Part shown: piece after piece, positions 1-6,255 of the stretch
Numbering within the stretch: the first letter of the stretch is position 1
Layout of the letters: the number at the start of each line of letters is the position of its first letter
Origin: Betaproteobacteria bacterium
GTDB taxonomy: Bacteria > Pseudomonadota > Gammaproteobacteria > Burkholderiales > Burkholderiaceae_C
Assembly (NCBI GenBank): GCA_009922295.1
Contig: RFWA01000103.1
Coordinates: forward strand, 1-8,016
Direction of reading: 5' to 3'
Length of the DNA: 8,016 nucleotides
Translations under genes and position numbers: made by a program
The notes under the pieces: model-generated
What the model was told of the DNA's origin: nothing
Database searches by the model: none
What the model saw: only the letters and a program-made list of their open reading frames with translations

Positions 1-252
1 CCCCAGGGTTACGCCTACGCCGACCCTTTTTTCCAGTACCTGAAAGACACCTTTGACGTCTTATACGCCGAAGGGCTGGAGCGGCCGGCCATGATGAGCG
101 TGGGCATGCACTGCCGTCTGCTGGGTCGCCCCGGCCGTATCACAGCGCTGCAACGCTTTCTGGACCACATTGGTCAACACGACCGGGTCTGGGTCTGCCG
201 CCGCATTGACATTGCCAAGCACTGGCGCGCCACTCATCCCTTCACCGGCTGA
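1..252 (+). CDS. puuE: Allantoinase PuuE-type (polysaccharide deacetylase fold), C-terminal fragment
   Basis: Only the last 83 codons are in the window; reading starts in frame at base 1 and ends at TGA 250-252. PuuE-type allantoinases are metal-independent members of the polysaccharide deacetylase family that hydrolyse allantoin to allantoate in purine breakdown, in the cytoplasm. The fragment shows the typical tail of the family: FFQYLKDTFDVLYAEG, then MMSVGMHCRLLGRPGR, then a helix around LQRFLDHI and the closing VWVCRRIDIAKHWRATHP. The catalytic part lies upstream and cannot be judged. Allantoin degradation finally releases urea or ammonia, which fits the urease accessory and urea transport genes further along. 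A related deacetylase of another specificity is possible, but the tail matches PuuE as I know it from Burkholderiales. Confidence 0.85.
   Translation, partial: PQGYAYADPFFQYLKDTFDVLYAEGLERPAMMSVGMHCRLLGRPGRITALQRFLDHIGQHDRVWVCRRIDIAKHWRATHPFTG
161..177. promoter_or_regulatory. Possible NtrC-like enhancer site upstream of the sigma-54 promoter
   Basis: TGGACCACATTGGTCAA is an imperfect dyad (TGGACC, five bases, GGTCAA). It has the layout of the enteric NtrC site TGCACC-N5-GGTGCA and agrees with the glnA-type 17-mer at 12 of 17 positions by my count. Its centre is about 114 bases upstream of the start point predicted from the sigma-54 promoter, within the usual range for enhancer-bound activators. 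It lies inside the puuE coding sequence and so could be chance; the outer bases of the right half-site do not match. Only one site is visible, whereas NtrC usually binds paired sites. Confidence 0.25.
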
Positions 253-255
253 TGC

Positions 256-273
256 TTGGCACCTATATTGCTT
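256..273 (+). promoter_or_regulatory. Sigma-54 (-24/-12) promoter of the ABC transporter-ureD operon
   Basis: TTGGCACCTATATTGCTT begins four bases after the puuE stop codon. It carries the -24 element TTGGCAC (GG at 258-259) and the -12 element TTGCT (GC at 270-271), with exactly ten bases between GG and GC as RpoN promoters require. Compared with the consensus TGGCACG-N4-TTGCW, the only difference in the conserved blocks is C for the last G of the -24 element. Transcription would start near 283, giving a leader of about 64 bases before the ATG at 347. The site is correctly oriented, intergenic and upstream of nitrogen-related genes, which raises confidence. RpoN promoters need an enhancer-binding activator, NtrC being the obvious candidate. 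Confidence 0.8.
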
Positions 274-346
274 GCGGATGTCCGTGTTAAATCTGCGCCA
301 CCCGGCTCAATGCCCTTAACCAAAATCATTCTTCCAAGGCACTTTT

Positions 347-1326
347 ATGAAAAAACGCATGTTCTTGCAACTCGCTGGTGCGGTCATCACGGCCTCCACC
401 CTCGGCTTGGCCCAAGCCCAGGTCACGCCCATCAAGTTTCAGCTTGACTGGCGCTTTGAAGGCCCATCCGCCCTGTTACTGTGGATGCAGGCAATGGCTC
501 GGGCGGCGCTGTCACACGTGTGGCCTCTGGCGCCTATGAGTTGGGCTTTGCCGACCTGGCCGCGCTGATGGAGTTTCACGCCAACAACCCTGATGCGCCC
601 AATAAACCAGTGGCCATCATGATGGTCTACAACGACACGCCGGCCTCGGTGATGGCGCTGAAAAAATCCGGCATCAAAACGCCGGCTGACTTGAACGGCA
701 AAAAGCTGGGGGCACCGGTTTTCGATGCGGGTCGCCGCGCCTTCCCGATTTTCGCCAAAGCCAACAACATCAGCGGCGTGCAATGGACCGCCATGGACCC
801 ACCACTGCGTGAAACCATGCTGGCACGCGGTGACATTGACGCCATCACCGGCTTCACCTTCACCTCGCTACTGAACCTGGAGGCGCGTGGCGTGAATGTG
901 GCTGACGTGGTGGTGCTGCCCTACCCCGATTTTGGCGTCAAGCTGTATGGCAATGCCATCATTGCATCACCCAAAATCCTGAAAGACAACCCGGCCGCTG
1001 TCAAAGCCTTCCTGTCTGCATTCGCGCGGGGCATGAAAGACGTGATCGGCAACCCGGCAGCTGCGATCGCTGATGTCAAGGCGCGCGACGGCATCATCAA
1101 CGTCGAACTCGAAACCCGGCGCCTGAAACTGGCGATCGACACTGTCATCAACAGCCCGAATGCGCGCGCTGAGGGTTTCGGCCAAGTGAGTGGCCCGCGC
1201 CTGGCACTGATGGCGTCTCAGGTGTCGGACGCCTTCGCTACCAAGACCCGCGTCAACCCGGATGCGGTCTGGAACGGCAGTTACCTGCCCGCCAAGGCCG
1301 AACTCAACGTGCTGCCGAAGAAATAA
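347..1326 (+). pseudogene. NitT/TauT-type ABC transporter substrate-binding protein, broken by an internal frame-shifting deletion
   Basis: The gene should encode the periplasmic binding protein of the ABC importer that follows. The ATG at 347 opens a Sec signal peptide (KKR, hydrophobic stretch, likely cleavage after AQA at residue 24) and then IKFQLDWRFEGPSALL. Near 474-478 this frame is lost and would run into a stop at 566-568. The rest of the protein continues in another frame, visible as VT before the GTG at 481, then VDAGNGSGGAVTRVASG, FADLAALMEF, the MDPPLRETM and GDIDAITGF segments typical of this SsuA/TauA/NMT1-like family, and a C terminus at TAA 1324-1326. Known relatives have about 15-20 more residues between the SALL and DVTVDAG segments, so a stretch of length 1 modulo 3 (for example 52 or 55 bases) appears deleted. 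Everything after the break is well conserved, so the lesion is recent or a sequencing/assembly error. The GTG at 481 could start a 281-residue product, but it would lack the signal peptide. An AAGG at 336-339 may serve as the ribosome binding site. The ligand is unknown. Confidence 0.82.
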
Positions 1327-2171
1327 TGCAGCCAAACGGCACAACCGGTTGGTTCGTCGATTTTCAGGACGTCTGGCTCGCTTACACCGAAGAACTGCGG
1401 CAGCAGCAGCACTTTGCCGTGGAGGCGATCGACCTGAAAGTGCGACAGGGCGAATTCATTGCCATCGTCGGCCCATCGGGCTGTGGCAAGTCGACCTTCA
1501 TGAAGCTGACGACGGGCCTGAAAATGCCCTCGATCGGCCGCATTCTGATTGACGGTCAAGCGGTGACCGGGCCGCTGAAGATCTCCGGTATGGCATTTCA
1601 GGCACCCTCGCTGTTGCCCTGGCGCACCACCGTCGACAACGTCCTGTTGCCGCTGGAGATCGTGGAGCCCTACCGCAGCAACTTCAAACAACAGCGCAAA
1701 GCGTATGAAGAACGAGCCCGCAAATTGCTGCAAAAAGTGGGGCTGGCCGGCTATGAAGACAAGTTCCCCTGGCAACTCTCAGGCGGCATGCAGCAGCGCG
1801 CCAGCATCTGCCGGGCACTGATCCACGAACCCAAAATGCTGCTGCTCGATGAGCCCTTTGGTGCGCTGGATGCATTCACGCGTGAGGAGCTCTGGTGCAT
1901 CTTGCGCGACCTCTGGACCGAACAGCAGTTCAACGTCATCCTGGTCACGCATGACCTGCGCGAGTCGGTGTTTCTGGCTGACACGGTTTACGTCATGAGC
2001 AAGAGCCCGGGCCGCTTCGTGGTCAGGAAAGACATCGACCTGCCGCGTCCTCGTGACCTGGAGGTCACCTACACCCGCGAGTTCACCGATATCGTGCACG
2101 AGCTGCGCGGTCATATCGGCGCGATGCGGGGCACGACAGCCAGCACCGCAACCGCCAAGGCTGCCGCATGA
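1326..2171 (+). CDS. ABC transporter ATP-binding protein, NitT/TauT (SsuB/TauB) family
   Basis: This 281-residue protein is the cytoplasmic ATPase that powers the importer encoded by its neighbours. All nucleotide-binding elements are present: Walker A GPSGCGKST at residues 49-57, Q-loop Gln92 in AFQAPSLLPWR, signature LSGGMQQR at 151-158, Walker B MLLLDEP at 171-177 followed by the D-loop ALDA, and switch His209 in LVTHDLRES. The PSLLPW segment after the Q-loop is typical of the SsuB/TauB/NrtD group. Its ATG shares one base with the stop of the binding-protein gene (TAATG), and its own end overlaps the permease start by four bases, so translation is probably coupled. The C terminus ends in a low-complexity Ala/Thr stretch. 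The frame is intact although the upstream binding-protein gene is broken. The substrate cannot be read from the ATPase. Confidence 0.93.
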   Translation: MQPNGTTGWFVDFQDVWLAYTEELRQQQHFAVEAIDLKVRQGEFIAIVGPSGCGKSTFMKLTTGLKMPSIGRILIDGQAVTGPLKISGMAFQAPSLLPWRTTVDNVLLPLEIVEPYRSNFKQQRKAYEERARKLLQKVGLAGYEDKFPWQLSGGMQQRASICRALIHEPKMLLLDEPFGALDAFTREELWCILRDLWTEQQFNVILVTHDLRESVFLADTVYVMSKSPGRFVVRKDIDLPRPRDLEVTYTREFTDIVHELRGHIGAMRGTTASTATAKAAA

Positions 2172-2935
2172 ACAAGAAACAACTCGAAACCTGGTCACCC
2201 TGGATTTTGCTGGTAGCGGTGTTGCTTGTGTGGCAGCTCATCTGCTCGGTGTTTCAGGTGTCGGAGTTCATTTTCCCCAGCCCTTGGCGGATCTGGACCC
2301 AGTTCTGGGAATTCAAGGGCATCATTGGTGCCCATGCTTGGCGTACCTACTGGGTGACCATGGCCGGCTTCGGCATTGCGATTGTGGTGGGTGTGCTCCT
2401 CGGTTTTGTGATTGGCAGCTCTCGCCTGGCCTATGCAGCGGTTTACCCGCTGATGACTGCCTTCAATGCCCTGCCCAAGGCAGCTTTTGTGCCAATTTTG
2501 GTGGTGTGGTTCGGCATTGGCGTGGGGCCGGCCATCCTCACCGCCTTCCTGATTAGTTTCTTCCCGATCATGGTCAACATTGCCACCGGCCTGGCCACCC
2601 TGGAGCCCGAGCTGGAGGACGTGCTGCGGGTCCTGGGCGCGAAGCGTTGGGATGTGCTGATCAAGGTCGGCCTGCCGCGATCCATGCCGTATTTTTATGG
2701 CTCGCTCAAGGTTGCCATCACCCTGGCCTTTGTCGGCACCACCGTGTCCGAGATGACGGCCGCCAACGAAGGCATTGGCTACCTGCTGATCTCGGCTGGT
2801 TCTGCCATGCAGATGGGTCTGGCCTTTGCCGGGCTGGTGGTGGTGGGTGCGATGGCCATGGTGATGTACGAACTGTTCAGCGAAATCGAGAAACGCACCA
2901 CCGGCTGGGCCCACCGCGGCAGTCAGAACACCTGA
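2168..2935 (+). CDS. ABC transporter permease, NitT/TauT (SsuC/TauC) family
   Basis: This 255-residue inner-membrane protein would form the homodimeric channel of the importer. Several hydrophobic segments are visible, roughly at residues 12-30, 63-84, 104-140, 180-195 and 215-235. The cytoplasmic EAA-type loop that docks on the ATPase spans about 147-180 and contains the key run LRVLGAKRWDVLIKVGLP. The sequence NALPKAAFVPILVVWFGIG at 100-118 is characteristic of the BPD_transp_1 permeases of the taurine, sulfonate and nitrate importer group. The start is fixed by the ATGA overlap with the ATPase stop, with an AAGG at 2157-2160 as a likely ribosome binding site. The gene is full length for the family. 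By context the transporter may carry a nitrogen-containing compound related to purine or urea metabolism, but this is inference only. Confidence 0.93.
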   Translation: MNKKQLETWSPWILLVAVLLVWQLICSVFQVSEFIFPSPWRIWTQFWEFKGIIGAHAWRTYWVTMAGFGIAIVVGVLLGFVIGSSRLAYAAVYPLMTAFNALPKAAFVPILVVWFGIGVGPAILTAFLISFFPIMVNIATGLATLEPELEDVLRVLGAKRWDVLIKVGLPRSMPYFYGSLKVAITLAFVGTTVSEMTAANEGIGYLLISAGSAMQMGLAFAGLVVVGAMAMVMYELFSEIEKRTTGWAHRGSQNT

Positions 2936-2949
2936 GGCCGGCGCGCCTT

Positions 2950-3780
2950 ATGCCCTGGCAAGCCCGACTGCAGCTGGACTACCGTGTGGAACGGGCGCGC
3001 ACCGTCGCGCGTCACCAGCACGACGGGCCTTTGCGCATCCTACGAAGCCTGTACCCGGAAGGCGATACGGTGTGCCACACTATTCTGGTGCATCCGCCGG
3101 GCGGCCTGGTTGGCGGCGACACACTCGACCTGCACATCGGCGTAGGGGCGGACGCGCACGGCCTGGTCACCACGCCCGGGGCGACCCGGTTCTACCGGTC
3201 GGACGGTGCGCTCGCGCTGCAGCGCACCCGGATCGACCTGGCGCCACGCGCCCGCCTGGAATGGCTGCCACTGGAAGCCATTTGTCACAAAGGTTGCCTG
3301 GCCGAAAACCGCCTGACGCTGCAGTTGGCGCCTGGGGCCGAGTTCATGGGTCTGGACATCACGGCGCTGGGGCTGCCGCATGCCGGACAGCTTTTTGAAA
3401 GCGGGCGGTTTCTGCAACACATCGACGTGCCCGGCGTGTGGCTGGAACACGGCCAGATCGACGCCAGCGACCACCGCTTGCTGCGCGGTCGCGGCGGCCT
3501 GGGCGGCCATGCCTGCCTGGGCACCTTCTTTTTTGTCGCCGGCAGCCCGATATCCAGAGCGCGCCGCGACACAGCGCTTGAACTGGCTCGCGGCCTGATC
3601 GCTGCCCACCCGCTTCACACGACCGCCGGGGCCAGTGCAGCGAATGACCGCGTTCTGGTGGTGCGGGTGCTCGCACCCATGGTGGAATCCGCCATGGCGC
3701 TGCTGCGCCACATCTGGCATCTCTGGCGCGCACAGCTCTGGGACCGCACGGCCGAAGCCCCCCGAATCTGGGCCACCTGA
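2950..3780 (+). CDS. ureD: Urease accessory protein UreD (UreH)
   Basis: UreD binds the urease apoprotein and, with UreF and UreG, forms the scaffold through which nickel reaches the active site. The 276-residue product starts at MPWQARLQLDYR, the usual N terminus in Burkholderiales; the open frame runs further upstream, but that part overlaps the permease gene and is not UreD-like. Family landmarks are SLYPEGD (33-39), HPPGGLVGGD (48-57), TTPGATRFYRS (74-84), WLPLEAI (105-111), FMGLDITALGLP (132-143) and RVLAPMVE (239-246). The length is normal. The segment ICHKGC after WLPLEA contains Cys and His residues that I do not recall as typical. The gene lies 14 bases after the permease, so it is probably co-transcribed with the transporter from the sigma-54 promoter. 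No ureA, ureB or ureC follows: the next gene is a response regulator, unlike the common ureD-ureA order. Confidence 0.94.
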   Translation: MPWQARLQLDYRVERARTVARHQHDGPLRILRSLYPEGDTVCHTILVHPPGGLVGGDTLDLHIGVGADAHGLVTTPGATRFYRSDGALALQRTRIDLAPRARLEWLPLEAICHKGCLAENRLTLQLAPGAEFMGLDITALGLPHAGQLFESGRFLQHIDVPGVWLEHGQIDASDHRLLRGRGGLGGHACLGTFFFVAGSPISRARRDTALELARGLIAAHPLHTTAGASAANDRVLVVRVLAPMVESAMALLRHIWHLWRAQLWDRTAEAPRIWAT

Positions 3781-3789
3781 TGCTATGAT
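3781..3789 (+). promoter_or_regulatory. Possible extended -10 promoter for the TPR response regulator gene
   Basis: TGCTATGAT directly follows the ureD stop and matches an extended -10 element (TGn followed by TATGAT, one change from TATAAT). No good -35 is seen at the usual distance; the bases there are CCCGAA. The 94-base gap between ureD and the response regulator is visibly richer in A/T (43 G or C by my count) than the surrounding genes, as expected for a promoter region. Transcription would start near 3796, giving an untranslated leader of about 80 bases. This is a weak motif-based call. Confidence 0.3.
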
Positions 3790-3874
3790 GAAATTCACTT
3801 TGTTGTTATGTTCCGTGTCATCTGAACACGATGTGCACGACACCTTGAGCATGACCCATGGATAACGCTACCGC

Positions 3875-5497
3875 ATGAATGTTGTTGATGATGATCTGTC
3901 CGCCACCAGAGCACTGGTGATAGACAGCAACCCGAATTCCCGAACCATTCTGATGGGTCAGCTCAAGGAGTTCGGGGTTGGGTCAGTCAGCCAGGCCTCG
4001 CGCCTGGCCGATGCCCGTGTCATGCTGGAAAACCAGTCTTTCGACATCGTCTTGTGTGAGCAATATTTCAACCACGAGAAGATGACCGGCCAGGAACTGT
4101 TGGACGATCTGCGCCGCAACCATTTGCTGCCCTTTGCCACAGTGTTCATCATGGTGACCGGCGAAGCCACCTACACCCGGGTGGCAGAAGCCGCAGAGTC
4201 CGCGCTCGACGGCTACCTGATCAAGCCGCACAAGGCCAACCAACTCGCCGAGCGGCTGCGGCAGGCGCGCATGCGCAAGACCTCGCTGCAGGAAATTTTC
4301 ACCGCCATCGAGTGGGAAGAGTTTGAACGCGCCGCCAACCTGTGTCTGGAACGCTACGAGACCAAGGGGCTGTTCTGGTTGTATGCGGCCCGGGTGGGTG
4401 CAGAACTGATGATGCGGATCGGCAAGTACGAGCAGGCCCAAAAATTGTATGAAGCCATCGTGGCGGCCAAGACCCTGCCCTGGGCCAAACTTGGCGTGGC
4501 CCGCGCCATGATGGAGTCGGGCCAGATCAACCGCGCCGCCAGTGCGCTCGACACCCTGATCAGCGAGGATCCCTCGTTTGCCGACGCCTACGACGTCATG
4601 GGCCGCGCCCAGTTCGAACTGGGCAATCTGGACCAGGCGCTGGCCACCTACAAGATGGCGTGCGAGCTCACGCCCAACTCAGTGAGCCGCTTGCAAAGCT
4701 TGGCGTCCATGTTGTTTTACACTGGCGACGTTAAAGAGGCCGAGAAGCTGCTGGACCGCGTGGCCCTGATCGGTCTGGACTCGAAGATGTTTGACCCGCA
4801 GACCCTGGTGCTGCTGGCCTTCGCCCGACTCGAAAGCAAGGACCGCAAGGGACTGGACCGTTGCCGCGTCGACCTGCGGCGCCTGATGGAGCGCAACCCG
4901 GACAGCCTGCGGCTCATGCGCAACGACCAGGTGATCGACATTTTGATCGACCTGCTCGCCGGCCAGACTGCCAAGGCATCGGAGCGGGTACGGCAACTCA
5001 ATGACGCCGCCAAGCAGCCAGACTTTGATTTCGAGGCCTGCTCCAACCTCGTCACCCTGTGCGCCCAGATGGCGAAACGCAATCCGGGCCAGTCCGCAAG
5101 TCGTGACATGGTGGAGCAGCTGGCTTTGCGCTTTTGCACTACCCGTCCAATGACCGAGATGCTCGTCGGGGCCGGGCTGGCCCACCCGCCCTTTGCCGAG
5201 GTGATCCGCGATGCCGGCAACCAGATCACCAAAATTGCACAGGATGCGGTGTCGCTGGGCATGCGCGGAGACCCAGCGTCTGCAGTCAAACAGCTCATGA
5301 TTGAGGGCAACAGCACCTTCAACGGCAAGCTGATAGAGACCGCTTACCAGGTTCTGCAACGCTACCAGGATAAGGTGCCAGATGCGCTGCACATCCTCGA
5401 CACCGTGGAAGCGTTGCGCACCAAGTACGGTACCCGGCCTGGTCAACCCCGGAAAGTTGAGCAGCGTCGGCAGGCGGGCAGCCTGCAGTTGCGCTAG
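3875..5497 (+). CDS. Response regulator-like protein with degenerate receiver domain and TPR repeats
   Basis: This is a 540-residue soluble protein. Residues 12-135 form a CheY-like receiver domain: ALVIDSNP at the first strand, FDIVLCEQYF at the third, MVTGEA with Thr95, and YLIKPHKA with the conserved Lys118. The Asp that normally accepts phosphate is replaced by Glu62, and the second acidic pocket residue (CheY Asp13) is Ser18, leaving Asp17 only. Residues about 140-300 are helical repeats of TPR type, clearest at ADAYDVMGRAQFELGNLDQA (236-255) and at 170-200 and 203-233. The remainder is helical with no recognised enzymatic or DNA-binding domain and ends in a basic tail. An in-frame TAA at 3863-3865 leaves ATG 3875 as the first possible ATG; no strong Shine-Dalgarno is seen. 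I recall similar receiver-TPR proteins from Comamonadaceae without an assigned role. It probably acts through protein contacts. It has no evident functional link to the urea genes on either side. Confidence 0.88.
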   Translation: MNVVDDDLSATRALVIDSNPNSRTILMGQLKEFGVGSVSQASRLADARVMLENQSFDIVLCEQYFNHEKMTGQELLDDLRRNHLLPFATVFIMVTGEATYTRVAEAAESALDGYLIKPHKANQLAERLRQARMRKTSLQEIFTAIEWEEFERAANLCLERYETKGLFWLYAARVGAELMMRIGKYEQAQKLYEAIVAAKTLPWAKLGVARAMMESGQINRAASALDTLISEDPSFADAYDVMGRAQFELGNLDQALATYKMACELTPNSVSRLQSLASMLFYTGDVKEAEKLLDRVALIGLDSKMFDPQTLVLLAFARLESKDRKGLDRCRVDLRRLMERNPDSLRLMRNDQVIDILIDLLAGQTAKASERVRQLNDAAKQPDFDFEACSNLVTLCAQMAKRNPGQSASRDMVEQLALRFCTTRPMTEMLVGAGLAHPPFAEVIRDAGNQITKIAQDAVSLGMRGDPASAVKQLMIEGNSTFNGKLIETAYQVLQRYQDKVPDALHILDTVEALRTKYGTRPGQPRKVEQRRQAGSLQLR

Positions 5498-5499
5498 GG

Positions 5500-5520
5500 C
5501 GGCATCAAGCGCTGACGCCG
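5500..5520. terminator. Hairpin between convergent genes, possible weak terminator
   Basis: Three bases after the response regulator stop an inverted repeat pairs CGGC (5500-5503) with GCCG (5517-5520) and TCA (5505-5507) with TGA (5513-5515) around a five-base loop. The opposed A and C at 5504 and 5516 mismatch on the + strand but form a G-U pair in the - strand transcript, so the stem is better for RNA coming from urtE, whose stop lies 36 bases away. No T-run follows on either strand, so it does not qualify as a standard intrinsic terminator. Its place in the 58-base gap between two convergent genes is the main argument. Confidence 0.3.
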
Positions 5521-5555
5521 GCAAGCCAGCCCGAGAGGGGGCACGACGCCAAGCT

Positions 5556-6248
5556 TCAGAGCGACACCAATTGGCGCACGGCATCTTGCTCCATGTCGCC
5601 ACCGCGGCCACGCGCCAGCACCGAGCCGCGCTCCATCACCACATAGTCATCTGCCAGCGCCTGGGCGAAGTCGTAGTACTGCTCCACCAGCACAATCGCC
5701 ATGTCACCCCGGTCGGCCAGCATCCGGATCACTCGGCCAATGTCCTTGATGATGCTGGGCTGGATGCCTTCGGTCGGCTCATCCAGGATCAGCAGCTTGG
5801 GGCCGGCTGCAAGCGCCCTGGCAATCGCCAGTTGCTGCTGCTGACCGCCGGACAGGTCACCACCGCGGCGCTGCCGCATCTGCCTCAACACGGGAAACAG
5901 CTCAAACAGCTCTGGCGGTATCGGCGTGCCGGCCGGCTTGCTGGCCAAGCCCATACGCAAATTGTCTTCCACCGTCAGGCGAGAAAATATCTCGCGCCCC
6001 TGCGGCACGTAGCCAATGCCGGCTCGAGCCCGTTCATAGGGCGTGGCACGCTCAATAGCACGACCGTCAAACTCGATGCTGCCGGTTTTGATAGCCACCA
6101 GCCCCATCAGGCTTTTAAGCAATGTGGTCTTACCGACCCCGTTGCGGCCCAGAATCACACTGACCTTGCCGCGCGTGGCCTGCAAGCTGACATCGCGCAG
6201 GATGTGCGAGCCGCCGTAGTACTGGTTGATGTTGGAGACCGTGAGCAT
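5556..6248 (-). CDS. urtE: Urea ABC transporter ATP-binding subunit UrtE
   Basis: UrtE is one of two cytoplasmic ATPases of the UrtABCDE high-affinity urea importer (LivF-like). I chose the ATG at 6248, giving 230 residues beginning MLTVSNINQYYGGSHILRDV, the standard UrtE N terminus. An upstream ATG at 6278 adds ten unconserved residues that overlap urtD. Motifs are Walker A GRNGVGKTT (34-42), Q-loop Gln83 in VPQGREIF, signature LSGGQQQQ (132-139) and Walker B LLILDEP (152-158) followed by TEGIQPSII, a run typical of UrtE. The switch position reads VLVEQ with Gln190 instead of His, which is normal in LivF-type subunits. The gene begins seven bases after the urtD stop and is the last of the urt genes on this strand. 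Downstream comes only a 58-base gap and the convergent response regulator, not ureD, which often follows urtE in related bacteria. Confidence 0.95.
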   Translation of the reverse strand: MLTVSNINQYYGGSHILRDVSLQATRGKVSVILGRNGVGKTTLLKSLMGLVAIKTGSIEFDGRAIERATPYERARAGIGYVPQGREIFSRLTVEDNLRMGLASKPAGTPIPPELFELFPVLRQMRQRRGGDLSGGQQQQLAIARALAAGPKLLILDEPTEGIQPSIIKDIGRVIRMLADRGDMAIVLVEQYYDFAQALADDYVVMERGSVLARGRGGDMEQDAVRQLVSL

Positions 6249-6255
6249 GATTGCG

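Noticed and set aside
820..841. Sigma-54-like TGGCACG in the binding-protein gene
   Set aside because: The -24 half is good, but no GC of a TTGC element occurs at the required distance and the site is inside a coding region.
481..1326. Intact 281-residue binding protein starting at GTG 481
   Set aside because: The region upstream encodes the matching signal peptide and N terminus in another frame. A product from 481 would lack export and the first part of the ligand-binding lobe, so a broken gene fits better.
2195..2914. Long open frame on the - strand (about 239 codons)
   Set aside because: It is antisense to the ABC permease, and its His/Gly/Gln-rich product is the usual complement of hydrophobic codons.
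2952..2970. Sigma-54-like CTGGCAAG...CTGC at the start of ureD
   Set aside because: Spacing between GG and GC is eleven rather than ten, the -24 element is imperfect, and the site is inside ureD.
5470..5486. Hairpin GCAGGC-N5-GCCTGC near the end of the response regulator gene
   Set aside because: It lies inside the coding sequence, has a six-base stem and no following T-run, so it is not a credible terminator.
4679..5611. Long open frame on the - strand (about 310 codons)
   Set aside because: It lies opposite the well-conserved TPR response regulator gene, has the composition of a GC-rich shadow frame and shows no recognisable domain.
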